From Flavobacterium weaverense (GTDB lineage: Bacteria; Bacteroidota; Bacteroidia; Flavobacteriales; Flavobacteriaceae): a stretch of DNA of 64,000 nucleotides. Position numbers and translations under genes: made by a program. Each line of letters starts with the position of its first letter. Within the stretch, counting starts at the first letter, position 1. The notes beneath the pieces are model-generated. The model did no database searches. It had not been told where the DNA came from and saw nothing but the letters and a program-made list of their open reading frames with translations. Of the stretch, positions 10,710 to 19,791 are shown in pieces. Location: contig NZ_REFH01000011.1 of NCBI RefSeq assembly GCF_003688495.1, forward strand, positions 184,449 to 248,448. Direction: 5' to 3'.

Positions 10710-11213
10710 TTAATATGTAAACACATTAAAGTCTTTATTCTTAAAGTTAAAATTGCCAACTTTTTTAATTCCCATTTTTATGTGCGCTTTTAAAGAAGCT
10801 TCATTGTTACTTTCAATAAATAGAATTCCTTCCCGATTTGGTTCTTGAAGTAAAAGTTCTTTAAACATAAGTTGAGCAACGCCTTTTCCACGTTGTGTTT
10901 TACTAACGCAGACAGGGCCATAAATATATGAGTCAATATTACCTTGATAAGACTTAAACATTTCATCAACAATTGGAACATTCCTTTTTTGATGAACAGC
11001 TTGTGATGTTGTTAAAAGAAAACCAACTATTTCTTGATTTATATAAGCTACAATTTGAGGCATATCTTTCATCATTTCTTCAATTTGATTTATATTCAAT
11101 TCGCTTGATAAAGTTCCTCCTTTGGACTTTTGATTTTCAGATTGAAGTTTAACAATCCCTTCTAAGTCAATTGAGTTTGCTGTTTTTATAATAATATTAT
11201 CTGCTTTAAACAT
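10710..11213 (-). CDS. GNAT-family N-acetyltransferase
   Basis: The 167-aa product starting MFKADNIIIKTANSIDLEG has the GNAT layout: an N-terminal strand-helix part, the conserved beta4 segment (YIYGPVCVSKTQRGKGVAQ), in which RGKGVA is the acetyl-CoA pyrophosphate loop, and a C-terminal ESNNEASLKAHIKMG helix. An ATG 21 nt upstream is possible, but this start gives the usual length. Cytosolic. The substrate cannot be predicted; the gene stands alone between the Gre-like gene and the cassette-like region. Confidence 0.85.
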   Translation of the reverse strand: MFKADNIIIKTANSIDLEGIVKLQSENQKSKGGTLSSELNINQIEEMMKDMPQIVAYINQEIVGFLLTTSQAVHQKRNVPIVDEMFKSYQGNIDSYIYGPVCVSKTQRGKGVAQLMFKELLLQEPNREGILFIESNNEASLKAHIKMGIKKVGNFNFKNKDFNVFTY

Positions 11214-11280
11214 AAAATACGAAGTTATTAGCAATATTGTTTTTTAGTATTTTAAATAATTATATGATTAATTTTAACCT

Positions 11281-11460
11281 GTGCGGGAGGTTACGTTGTT
11301 GTATATGAGCTGTGGCGTGTTTTAGCACGAACGTTATCGCGCTTCAAGAAGTTGCCGATGAAAGCGGACTGAGTTTTCTCTGCCAAGATAAACTTTCTTC
11401 GTGAAACTGCAATTTCCCGTTACCGAAAATCGGCAATTGCTTGAAACGTGGGTTGTGTGC
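11281..11460. repeat. G+C-richer non-coding tail of a cassette-like unit
   Basis: This stretch of about 180 bp is visibly richer in G+C than its surroundings and contains small inverted repeats (CGTG/CACG near 11315, TTACCGA/TCGGCAA around 11420-11436) but no convincing gene. It begins near the 13-bp direct repeat GTTGTTGTATATG and ends in GTTGTGTGC, which recurs inverted at 12100-12108 on the other side of the lipoprotein gene. It resembles the recombination-tail sequences of mobile gene cassettes, though it lacks a clear integron GTTRRRY core. Confidence 0.4.
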
Positions 11461-12162
11461 TGGCTATATTTTTCGTTTGTATTCACTTGAAAAGTTTGAT
11501 TTTCTCGTATCTCCAATTATGACTAAAATGGCTCCATAAATGAAGTATGAATTACTTATAATTAAATTATCATCATTATTAATTCCAATTTTTGTTCTGT
11601 CAACTTCAAAGTTTCCGCATAGTACTGGAACCCATTCAGTTCTAAAATTTTTATTTTTTAAATATATGAAACCATCTTTACGGATTTTGTAATTCATTTT
11701 AATGCTATCAATTTTTATATCATTTTTCAGCAGACTAAATGATATCGTATTGTCATTCTCAATATAGATTTTAACTTGGTAATTCTTAATATTATTCTTT
11801 ATATCTTCTCTTAATTCTTGGTTTGTTTCCTTTAAATTTTCAAATAAAGAAAAACTATTCAATGAATCATTTTCAATTAGGCGAGGTTGTAAATTTTCAA
11901 ATTTTCGAATTGCTTTTATACTTCCAACTTCATAAGTTCCATTTAACTTACTAACCGATTCTTTTTTAAGAACTATTTGATTATCAATTACCACCTTTTT
12001 AGAAAACGGAGCACAGCTAAATAATATGCTTACAATCAATAATATTAAAAACGTTTTATCTTTCATTTTACTGATTTTCTGTGGATTTCGGGTTAGCTTG
12101 CACACAACTTACTTATATGTTTAACAAAGTAATACATATACAGCAAATAGTTGTTGTATATG
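11295..12162. mobile_element. Cassette-like insertion bounded by 13-bp direct repeats
   Basis: GTTGTTGTATATG occurs exactly at 11295-11307 and 12150-12162, in the same orientation, 855 bp apart. Between them lie one lipoprotein gene and the G+C-richer tail, and the gene is also bracketed by inverted GTTGTGTGC/GCACACAAC (11452-11460 and 12100-12108). A serine recombinase gene follows within 90 bp. This fits a single-gene mobile cassette; the mechanism is inferred and unproven. Confidence 0.4.
11464..12066 (-). CDS. Hypothetical lipoprotein
   Basis: The product has 200 aa. The ATG at 12066 is chosen because it begins a lipoprotein signal (MKDKTFLILLIVSILFSC, with cysteine at residue 18); an ATG 39 nt upstream would bury this signal and lies in the repeat sequence GTTGTGTGC. 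The mature part is rich in Asn, Asp and Lys, with alternating beta-type segments (YQVKIYIENDNTISFSLL, DGFIYLKNKNF) and no motif I know. It probably sits in the periplasm or outer membrane. It is the only gene in the cassette-like unit and was probably acquired with it. Confidence 0.65.
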   Translation of the reverse strand: MKDKTFLILLIVSILFSCAPFSKKVVIDNQIVLKKESVSKLNGTYEVGSIKAIRKFENLQPRLIENDSLNSFSLFENLKETNQELREDIKNNIKNYQVKIYIENDNTISFSLLKNDIKIDSIKMNYKIRKDGFIYLKNKNFRTEWVPVLCGNFEVDRTKIGINNDDNLIISNSYFIYGAILVIIGDTRKSNFSSEYKRKI

Positions 12163-12180
12163 TACGACTAAAGTCGTACA
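12161..12180. repeat. Perfect palindrome, possible recombinase crossover site
   Basis: TGTACGACT and AGTCGTACA (9-bp arms, perfect) flank a central AA. It overlaps the end of the 13-bp direct repeat and lies 69 bp beyond the stop of the serine recombinase gene. Serine invertases and resolvases act on imperfect dyads of 26-30 bp with a 2-bp centre, so this could be its site; it could equally be a weak terminator without a T-run. Confidence 0.4.
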
Positions 12181-12248
12181 ATATTAAAAAGCTAATATAT
12201 TCAAAATCTATACGATAATAGACCAATTTTAATAATCTACCATGAAAT

Positions 12249-12848
12249 TTAAGTGATTTTTTTCAACTCTTCTAGACGAGCTGTTTCAAATTTCAAATAT
12301 TTATAAAAGGTAGTTTTACTTTTAATCTCAAGCACTTTACAAATTTCCTCAACTAACAGCTGCTTCTCATCATATAGTGCTTTTGCACGTATCGCTTTTT
12401 TTTGTGATTCAACTGACATACCTTTTGGTTTTCCACCAATTCTACCTCTAGCTCTAGCGCTTGCAAGTCCAGCGATAGTCCTTTCAGAGATTAAATTCCT
12501 TTCGAATTCTGCAAATGCTCCTACCAAATGGAACATTAACTTTCCTATCGCTGTAGAAGTGTCTATTCCATCTGATATACTTATAAAATCAACATTTTTA
12601 GAAGCTAATAAATTAACTATCTCTATCAAATCTTTTAGGGATCTACCCAGCCTGTCCAATTTATATATTACTACAATGTCTTTCTCTCTTAACCCTTCCA
12701 AAAGTTTAGTTAATTGTGGACGTTCTAAATTTTTGCCAGAAGCCTTCTCTACAAATATTTTATCACAGCCATATTTTTTAAGCGCATCATTTTGAGCATC
12801 TAATTTTTGATCTAAAGTTGAGACCCTTGCATAACCGAATATTGCCAT
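12249..12848 (-). CDS. Serine recombinase (resolvase/DNA invertase family)
   Basis: The 199-aa protein has the complete catalytic domain: GYARVSTLDQ near the N-terminus with the nucleophilic serine, KLDRLGRSLKDL around residue 70, and SERTIAGLASARARGR at the start of the long E helix. The C-terminal part (residues about 140-190) contains a helix-turn-helix ending TTFYKYLKFE. Length is typical of resolvase/invertase proteins. It cuts and rejoins DNA at short dyad sites. It is read just after a small gene on the same strand and sits beside a cassette-like unit and a palindrome, which may be its substrates. Confidence 0.93.
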   Translation of the reverse strand: MAIFGYARVSTLDQKLDAQNDALKKYGCDKIFVEKASGKNLERPQLTKLLEGLREKDIVVIYKLDRLGRSLKDLIEIVNLLASKNVDFISISDGIDTSTAIGKLMFHLVGAFAEFERNLISERTIAGLASARARGRIGGKPKGMSVESQKKAIRAKALYDEKQLLVEEICKVLEIKSKTTFYKYLKFETARLEELKKIT

Positions 12849-12861
12849 AGTAAGTAATAAT

Positions 12862-13044
12862 TTATCTAATAAATGTGCTTACACTTGTTTGAAGCTCACA
12901 AGTAATTAAAAGCATTTCTTTAAACTTTTGAGCAGTATCTAAATCTTCAAAAATCATGGCTTCGTAAATTGAACTGGATAAAACTAATGTGCCAATTAAG
13001 TATTCTACAAAGTAACTATCTTGAGGAGTTAATAATACATACAT
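12862..13044 (-). CDS. Small hypothetical protein upstream of the recombinase
   Basis: A 60-codon frame (MYVLLTPQDSYFVEYLIG) ends 13 bp before the recombinase start, on the same strand. Codon use looks coding, with hydrophobic and acidic residues alternating as in a small helical protein. I know no family. Spacing suggests co-transcription with the recombinase, perhaps as a regulator or accessory protein; this is inference only. Confidence 0.45.
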   Translation of the reverse strand: MYVLLTPQDSYFVEYLIGTLVLSSSIYEAMIFEDLDTAQKFKEMLLITCELQTSVSTFIR

Positions 13045-13249
13045 AAATTCTATTATTATTTAGAATCAAAGATTGTAAATAATAATAGAATTTTAGAGTT
13101 AAAACTGATAAACTATTTAGATTTATTTAATCCGTAAGTGCTAATTGTTGATTATATTTGATCAACATCAAACTATCTTCTTAAAACACGCGTCATCTCT
13201 GCTTTAATTAAGTAAGTAAATAATATTGACTTAAACATTAATTATAATT

Positions 13250-13819
13250 ATGAAAAACCTATTCCTTCTTTTTTTAATTTTCTCTGCGAGCACACTTTCT
13301 GCACAAGATCAGGAAATTATTAAGCGTGATTTTCAAACGATAATTAAATACACTTCTGAAATGAAGATTGATGATGTGCTCAACATGACCTATCCGCAAC
13401 TGTTTACTGTAGTTCCAAAAGCTCAGATGAGTACAATGGCAAAAGGTATGTTATCAGGTATGGGTATAAAAATGATTTATGAACAAGTTCCGTTAAATCT
13501 TAAGATGACACCAGTCAAAACTTTATCAAAAAGCTCAATTTGTCTGAGCAAATACAATCAAAGTATGATAATGGAAGCAGCAGATTCTAGTTTGCTAGAA
13601 ATGTTGACTTACGCAAAAATGAAAGACAACATAATTGAAAAATTGGATGCAAATAAAGTAAGAATTAAAGGCAGTTCTTACTTACTCGCAATTAAAGATA
13701 GTTTCACTAAAAATACTTGGAAATACCTAAGATATGATGATGAGAACGCTGAAGCTAACTCAAAAATTCTATCCAAAGAAATACTGACAGCTGTTGAGCA
13801 GATGAAGACTTCTTTATAA
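13250..13819 (+). CDS. Hypothetical exported protein
   Basis: The 189-aa product begins with a signal peptide (MKNLFLLFLIFSASTLSAQ) and is predicted to be periplasmic. The mature part is helical and polar (FQTIIKYTSEMKIDDVLN, KLDANKVRIKGSSYLLAI) and looks like a small alpha/beta fold, similar in style to many uncharacterised flavobacterial secreted proteins. No catalytic motif or known domain was recognised. It is monocistronic. Confidence 0.75.
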   Translation: MKNLFLLFLIFSASTLSAQDQEIIKRDFQTIIKYTSEMKIDDVLNMTYPQLFTVVPKAQMSTMAKGMLSGMGIKMIYEQVPLNLKMTPVKTLSKSSICLSKYNQSMIMEAADSSLLEMLTYAKMKDNIIEKLDANKVRIKGSSYLLAIKDSFTKNTWKYLRYDDENAEANSKILSKEILTAVEQMKTSL

Positions 13820-14626
13820 AGAGCTAATTTTTCATGTACTTACTAAATGATTTACTTTTTTACTAATCAAACTTTGCCTTATAATAGGGCAGTCGTTTCT
13901 TTTTGATTAAAAAGAATATTACTTTTAAAATACAATTATACTATTTAATAAAATGGTATATATAATATTAATATTCTTAAAGCAAGAACCATTATATTAT
14001 TAATAAAACTCAAATAAAAAGTTCTGAAATTGAAATAAAAATTAAATCGAGACTTATATAATATTCAATACAGCAAATACTATTAAAAGTACATTTTAAC
14101 GTTAAAAGTAATTTAAACTGAACTTTGAAAAATGAACGTTAATAACGTACTGAGTTGAGTCAATATATTGCTGAAATTCGCACCGAAAATAATTTAGTGC
14201 AAATTTCATTTTAACGACCGTTAATTTGAAGTAGGTCATTGCAAAATTTTAAAGAGATATCAATGATAATTTCTATATCATTGTCATCTGCTTTTATTTC
14301 TTTTTCCTTTTTATAATGTAAAAGGTCTATAGTGAAGTTTAAAACATCTTTATCAGTGTAACTATTGTAGTCGATTCGATCACATGCAAAATGAATAGTA
14401 ATAAATGAAGTCGCATAGATTTGTACCTTAAGGAAACATATAAATTTATTTTCTTAATATTATAAAATTAAAAAAACGATTATGTAAAAGTGGTAACTTG
14501 AAATCCGAACATAATAAATTTAGTTAACTGATAATTAAATAACAATGGTAGAGCATATCATTATTATGTTTATAAGAACATAACAGTATATATTATAAAT
14601 TTTTATATCATAGTATAATTTACTTT
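13820..14626. other. Intergenic stretch holding one gene remnant
   Basis: Apart from the remnant on the minus strand at 14221-14445, nothing was recognised. It lies beyond the 3' end of the sugar-utilisation operon, but no strong terminator hairpin with a T-run was found after the kinase stop. Confidence 0.4.
14221..14445 (-). pseudogene. Unrecognised gene fragment
   Basis: The minus strand carries about 75 open codons (ACDRIDYNSYTDKDVLNF, then LLHYKKEKEIKADDNDIEI) ending at a TAA at 14221. Codon use looks coding, but there is no ATG, GTG or TTG that would give a reasonable start, and an in-frame TAA precedes it. It is probably the 3' end of a decayed gene; the family is unknown. Confidence 0.35.
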
Positions 14627-16300
14627 TTAACTCAAATTAGCTTGCTCCTCAAAACTTCCTCTAATTAAATACTTTTGGTAGCGCTTTTCTAAAAGGGCTG
14701 CTCGGGTATCTTGCGGATAATAAGTGTGTATAAAGCCAGAACCCATTGCCAACTGACTATCAACAACTGTAGAATGAATTCCCGCCACTACTGCACCATA
14801 CATAGCAGCTCCTAATGCGCACGTATTTAATGATGCGTGAATTTTTATAGGGATTCCTAAACTATCTGCCATAAATTGCATAATAAAAGATGATTTATGA
14901 GAAATACCTCCAAGACCTATAACACCATCAATTTTTAATCCTTGATTATTAAATGTTTCCACTATCCTGCGTGCGCCAAAACAAGTAGATTCAATTAATG
15001 CCAGATATAATTGGAATACATCTGTTGAAAGCTGAAGGTTAAAAAATGATGCCATTACATCAGGATTATTATCTGGGGTGCGTCTGCCATTGAGCCAATC
15101 AAGTGCTTGCGGTGAGCTTGTCTCTAACTTAATTTTAGCAACACCTTTCTCTAACTCTTTAAATATTTCATTCTCAATAGTTTTAATTAATTTAGTTTTT
15201 TTATCAGAATTTATAAAATCACAGTTTCTTATAATGTCTTTTGTAGGCTTAGTTATAATTTTTGCAAACCAATCAAAAGCATCTCCAAATGCTGATTGAC
15301 CCGCTTCAAGACCTATCATACCAGGAATTATAGAATCATTTGCTTGTCCACTAATACCCTTAATGAAAATTTTACTGAGTTCCTCATTTACTGCCACCAT
15401 CATATCGCAGGTAGATGTTCCCATCACTTTTATCAGTTTATTTTTTGATATTTCACCACCTATTGCTCCAGCATGTGCATCTAAAGAACCAATTCCAACT
15501 AAAATATCAGTATGTAAACCAAATTTATTGGCCCATTCAATATTTAGTTTTCCAGCGGCATATGTAGCAGGATACACTTGAGTATAAAGTGGATCTTGAA
15601 ATTTTTTAAGCTTTGGCTCAATTTGCTGCATAAACTCTAATAGCTTCTTTGGATTAACATCTTCAGACCATAACCCTTTATGACCCGCTGCGCAACTCCC
15701 TCTTTTTATTTCTTTATGATTTATCCCACCAGTTAATAAGAAGGGAATCCAGTCACAATGTTCAACCCAATTTGCGGTTGCCATACGTACCTTTTCATCG
15801 GATCGAAAGGCATGAATCAGTTTAGCCCAAAACCACTCTGATGAATAACTACCTCCTGAATATTTCAAATAATCATGGCTGTTTTTAGCATTTAAAATGT
15901 TAATCTCATCTGATTCCTTTTTACTACTATGATCTTTCCATAAATAAAACATAGCATTAGGATTATTAGCAAACTCATCTCGTAATGCTAATGGTAAACC
16001 ACTTTCATCTACAGGACCTGGAGTGGATCCAGTAGTGTCCACCGAAATTGCCTTAATATTATAGATCATTTCCTTCCCACAATATTTTGAAATTTCGCTT
16101 AGAATTAAGATTAATGCTTCAATGTAATCTCTAGGATGTTGACGATAAGAATTATTTATAGGGTCACAGTAAAGACCTTTTTCCCATCTAGAATAAGATG
16201 CTTCTGTACTATATAGTTCCTTACCATCACTAGTATCAATTAATAATCCTCTAACTGCAGCGGTACCAAAATCCACTCCTATAACCCAATTGTTGCTCAT
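14627..16300 (-). CDS. FGGY carbohydrate kinase, ribulokinase (AraB) type
   Basis: The 557-aa protein has the two-domain FGGY layout. Residues 1-30 carry the N-terminal phosphate-binding sequence (VIGVDFGTAAVRGLLIDT), SVDTTGSTPGPVD lies near residue 90, KVMGTSTCDMMVA around 290 and GLGGISHKSSFIMQ around 460, all typical of ribulokinases (E. coli AraB has 566 aa). These enzymes phosphorylate ketopentoses with ATP; AraB accepts L- and D-ribulose. The next gene upstream encodes an L-fucose/D-arabinose isomerase, so the likely substrate is D-ribulose, or L-fuculose. It is the last gene of the locus. Confidence 0.85.
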   Translation of the reverse strand: MSNNWVIGVDFGTAAVRGLLIDTSDGKELYSTEASYSRWEKGLYCDPINNSYRQHPRDYIEALILILSEISKYCGKEMIYNIKAISVDTTGSTPGPVDESGLPLALRDEFANNPNAMFYLWKDHSSKKESDEINILNAKNSHDYLKYSGGSYSSEWFWAKLIHAFRSDEKVRMATANWVEHCDWIPFLLTGGINHKEIKRGSCAAGHKGLWSEDVNPKKLLEFMQQIEPKLKKFQDPLYTQVYPATYAAGKLNIEWANKFGLHTDILVGIGSLDAHAGAIGGEISKNKLIKVMGTSTCDMMVAVNEELSKIFIKGISGQANDSIIPGMIGLEAGQSAFGDAFDWFAKIITKPTKDIIRNCDFINSDKKTKLIKTIENEIFKELEKGVAKIKLETSSPQALDWLNGRRTPDNNPDVMASFFNLQLSTDVFQLYLALIESTCFGARRIVETFNNQGLKIDGVIGLGGISHKSSFIMQFMADSLGIPIKIHASLNTCALGAAMYGAVVAGIHSTVVDSQLAMGSGFIHTYYPQDTRAALLEKRYQKYLIRGSFEEQANLS

Positions 16301-16358
16301 ATTAGTAAGTTTATTTTGCTCCAGAAGCTATTTTTTAATAAATAATTAGTTATCAATA

Positions 16359-18131
16359 TTATTTGTATAAAGGCCCGTAAGTATTACAAGCTCTATAATC
16401 TGAACCTTCACTATCATTGCCAAAGCCATTCCAAGCTGAAGGGCGAAAAATTCGCTCTTCTTCAACATTGTGCATAGAAACAGGAATGCGAAGAATGGAA
16501 GCTAATGCAATTAGTTCATGACCTATATGACCGTAACTAATTGCTCCATGATTAGAACCCCAGTGACTCATAACAGCATAAACATCCCTAAAGGACTTGG
16601 TATTATTAAGCTTAGGAACAAACCAAGTAGTAGGCCACGTTTTATCAGTACGTTCATCTAATATTTTATGTACATTTTCAGGGAGTGTAATAGTTTTACC
16701 TTCTGCAATTTGCAAGACAGGACCTAACCCTTTAATAATATTAATTCTACACATAGTAACAGGCATTCCGCCTCGAGTTAAATACTGCGAAGAATAACCT
16801 CCTCCACGAAAATAACCTCGATTTGCTGGATACCATGTGGTAGACTCTAAGCACTTGATGACTTCTTCTTCATTTATATCCCAAAACGGCTTCATTATTG
16901 GTTCACCTTCTTTTTCTTGTTGTCCCGTTCCATCCAAAGTGCACGACCCAGAGTTGCTTAAATGTAAAAATCCAAATTGTGAATCTCCATCTGGTTTCCA
17001 ACCAGTAACTCTTTCAACTGCTTCAGGACTCCAATAGGTTCGTACATCAGCAAATATTTGTGCACTATTTGTCAATAAATAATTAAACAACATCGATACA
17101 GCATTAAGCGAGTCATTTTCTGTTGCAACCATAAAAGGGTTTCGTTTTCCATTCCAATCAAAAGATGAATTAAGAATAGCTTCGGCAAAATCACCATTAG
17201 GTAAAAAATCAGTCCATTGACGCTGACCTTGAAACCCACTTATTAGTGCATTATGTCCATATGATTCTTCTCCAAAACCTTTCTCTTTTAATTTAGAATT
17301 ACCTATCATTAAATCTCGAATTATTAAGGTCATCTTAACTACAAATTCCCAATCTTTATCCTTTTGCTCACGACTAATCTGAAGACTTTCCTCATTAAAA
17401 TCTTTTCCTTCATAACAATATTTTTTTGTCCAGTTTAAAGCTATAATATATTCCTCAGAGTCATAAATATCTTGCTCTACTCTACGAAGTATTTCAGTAG
17501 AATCAACATATTCATTACGCATTCCTAAATATTCCTGAAAAAAATTTGAATCTACATTTGAACCTACAATTCCCATAGATACACTACCTATAGAAAGATA
17601 TGATTTATCTCTCATAATAGCTACTGCCATTCCTGCTTTTGCAAATACTAAAAGTTTTTGTTTTACATCTTCAGATATAGTCATATTATCTAAGTCTTGA
17701 ACGTCTCTTCCATATATACCAAATGCAGGTAATCCTTTCTGATTATGGGCTGCTAATGTAGCGGCAAGATAAACCGCACCAGGCCTTTCTGTACCGTTAA
17801 AGCCCCAAATTGCCTTTGGAAGATGTGGATCCATATCCATTGTTTCAGTGCCGTAGCACCAACATGGTGTTACAGAAATTGAAATGCCTACATTATTTGC
17901 CCTAAATTTCTTAGCGCAATCGCTAGCCTCTTTTACACCACCTATACAGGTATCAGCAATCACGTATTGTACAGGTTCGCCATTTGGATATTTTAATTCT
18001 AATGTGTATAAATCCGCAACAGCTTGAGCAAGTTTCATAGTTATTTCTTCCAAAGATTCGCGAACACCGCCTAATCTACCATCAATTATTGGACGGATAC
18101 CTATTTTTGGGTAATCATATTTTGTATTCAT
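16359..18131 (-). CDS. fucI: L-fucose (D-arabinose) isomerase
   Basis: The 590-aa length and sequence match FucI (591 aa in E. coli). The N-terminus [20 protein letters not shown], the segments [10 protein letters not shown] and [14 protein letters not shown], and the metal/active-site regions [17 protein letters not shown] and VATENDSLN (around residue 360) and [16 protein letters not shown] (around 530) are all present. It converts L-fucose to L-fuculose, and D-arabinose to D-ribulose, with Mn2+ in the cytosol. It lies 58 bp upstream of the kinase and downstream of the symporter. No fuculose-phosphate aldolase is in the locus, which leaves the true substrate open. Confidence 0.93.
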   Translation of the reverse strand: MNTKYDYPKIGIRPIIDGRLGGVRESLEEITMKLAQAVADLYTLELKYPNGEPVQYVIADTCIGGVKEASDCAKKFRANNVGISISVTPCWCYGTETMDMDPHLPKAIWGFNGTERPGAVYLAATLAAHNQKGLPAFGIYGRDVQDLDNMTISEDVKQKLLVFAKAGMAVAIMRDKSYLSIGSVSMGIVGSNVDSNFFQEYLGMRNEYVDSTEILRRVEQDIYDSEEYIIALNWTKKYCYEGKDFNEESLQISREQKDKDWEFVVKMTLIIRDLMIGNSKLKEKGFGEESYGHNALISGFQGQRQWTDFLPNGDFAEAILNSSFDWNGKRNPFMVATENDSLNAVSMLFNYLLTNSAQIFADVRTYWSPEAVERVTGWKPDGDSQFGFLHLSNSGSCTLDGTGQQEKEGEPIMKPFWDINEEEVIKCLESTTWYPANRGYFRGGGYSSQYLTRGGMPVTMCRINIIKGLGPVLQIAEGKTITLPENVHKILDERTDKTWPTTWFVPKLNNTKSFRDVYAVMSHWGSNHGAISYGHIGHELIALASILRIPVSMHNVEEERIFRPSAWNGFGNDSEGSDYRACNTYGPLYK

Positions 18132-18256
18132 ATAATATAATTTTTATAGTTTTATTGTAAGTTAATTCAATTGGGGTTATATTAACGACTGCCATTTCAT
18201 GGCACTCACATTTAAGAAATTAGATCACAATCCACTATCTATTTTAACCATAATTC

Positions 18257-19759
18257 CTACAAAACCTTATCATTGATATTTTTTTTATCTAAGATAAAAG
18301 AAAGTATAAATCCTGTAAACAAAACCGTTACAGTACCTAATACTATAGTAAGATTTTTGTGAAATGGACTGCTATAGCCGATCCATGAGCCATAGAAAAT
18401 TAAAGGAGAGAGACTCATCCATGATATTATTAATAATCCACATAAAACTCCAATTGCTGCAGCTGTGGTCTTAACTTTATGAGAAATAAATCCAAGTAAA
18501 AATAGTCCAAGAATACCACCACTAAAAATTGATGCTAAAGCCCACCATGCTTCAAGAGCACTTTCAACTCCATTTAAAGCTAACCCAATTAATATTCCCA
18601 AAGCACCCATAATAAATGATGAAATGTAAAGGACGCGCAGTGCGGTTTTCTGTGTAGGTGCTTTTTGGATATATCTTTTATAATGGTCAGAGAGAATTAC
18701 TGTTGCAGAACTATTAATACTTGTTGAAATAGTACTCATACCGGCTGCAAATATTGATGCTATTAGTAATCCCGTTAATCCAGTAGGAAGTGCTGTTACA
18801 ATAAAATAAGGAAAAACTTTATCTGCATTTTCAGCTTTATGAAGTTCCATAGGTAGCAAATCGGGCATTGCTGTATAGTAAGAATAAAGCGCAGTTCCTA
18901 TTAAAAAAAATAGAAGTGATACAGGAATGTATAGTAAACTACCTAAAAGTGTAGACTTTTGAGCATCTTTTAATGATTTTGCACTTAAATATCTCTGAAT
19001 ATAGCTCTGATCGATACCAAAATTCTGCATATTTATAAATAACCCATAAATTAAAATAAGCCAGAAAGTAGATTCAATAAAATTGAAATCAAAACTTCCA
19101 AAACTAAATTTATTAGCCTCATTAGCAATTGTAAAAACCTGTTGTGGCCCATCAGGCATACTTAAAAATATAACGCTCAGACAAACCAATGCTCCAATTA
19201 CAAGGATTATACCTTGAATTGCATCAGTCCAAACTACTGCCTCTATACCGCCAAACATCGAATATACAACTACGCATAAACCCGTAATCAAGATCACTAA
19301 TGGGATGCTCCAACCGAAAAGCACATTAAGTGGAAGCGCTAATAGATAAAGGATAGTACCCATCCTAGCCAATTGAGTTAATAAGTAAAATATTGATGCA
19401 TATATTCTAGCCCATAATCCAAAACGTTGCTCTAAATAAAAATATGCAGATTCGCTTTTCATATTTCTGTAGAGGGGCACAAAATAAATGACAGCAATAA
19501 TAGCTGCGATTGGTATAGATAAACTAAATACAAAACCATTCCAGTTCGAAAGATATGCGTTCCCAGGTAGTGCTAAAAAACTGATACTACTTACAAAAGT
19601 TGCAAAAATAGACATTCCAATAGCCCAAGCTGGCAATCTTCCACCTCCAGTTGTATACTCCTCAGGAGTTCTTTTTCTAAGTGAAAAAGATACTCCAAAG
19701 AGTACAATTCCGAGCATGTAAACTATAAAAACATAAAAATCAATAACATTTAAATCCAT
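18257..19759 (-). CDS. Sodium:solute symporter (SSS/SGLT family)
   Basis: The 500-aa inner-membrane protein has about 13 hydrophobic segments. It starts with VIDFYVFIVYMLGIVLFG, followed by RKRTPEEYTTGGGRLPAWAI, the SSS first-loop signature, and contains FATFVSSISFLALPG and FAAGMSTISTSINSSATV, the region that forms the sodium site. It imports a sugar or sugar acid with Na+. In this locus it probably brings in the monosaccharide released in the periplasm, for the isomerase and kinase. The ATG follows the aldolase gene by 32 bp. Confidence 0.9.
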   Translation of the reverse strand: MDLNVIDFYVFIVYMLGIVLFGVSFSLRKRTPEEYTTGGGRLPAWAIGMSIFATFVSSISFLALPGNAYLSNWNGFVFSLSIPIAAIIAVIYFVPLYRNMKSESAYFYLEQRFGLWARIYASIFYLLTQLARMGTILYLLALPLNVLFGWSIPLVILITGLCVVVYSMFGGIEAVVWTDAIQGIILVIGALVCLSVIFLSMPDGPQQVFTIANEANKFSFGSFDFNFIESTFWLILIYGLFINMQNFGIDQSYIQRYLSAKSLKDAQKSTLLGSLLYIPVSLLFFLIGTALYSYYTAMPDLLPMELHKAENADKVFPYFIVTALPTGLTGLLIASIFAAGMSTISTSINSSATVILSDHYKRYIQKAPTQKTALRVLYISSFIMGALGILIGLALNGVESALEAWWALASIFSGGILGLFLLGFISHKVKTTAAAIGVLCGLLIISWMSLSPLIFYGSWIGYSSPFHKNLTIVLGTVTVLFTGFILSFILDKKNINDKVL

Positions 19760-19791
19760 AAAAAATTATTTAATATTTATCAGATTTAATT

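Noticed and set aside
10790..10981. 63-codon frame on the minus strand
   Set aside because: It lies wholly inside the GNAT acetyltransferase gene in another frame of the same strand; the acetyltransferase has clear family motifs.
11334..11516. 60-codon minus-strand frame starting MEIRENQTFQ
   Set aside because: It overlaps the end of the lipoprotein gene and runs through the non-coding cassette tail; composition does not look coding.
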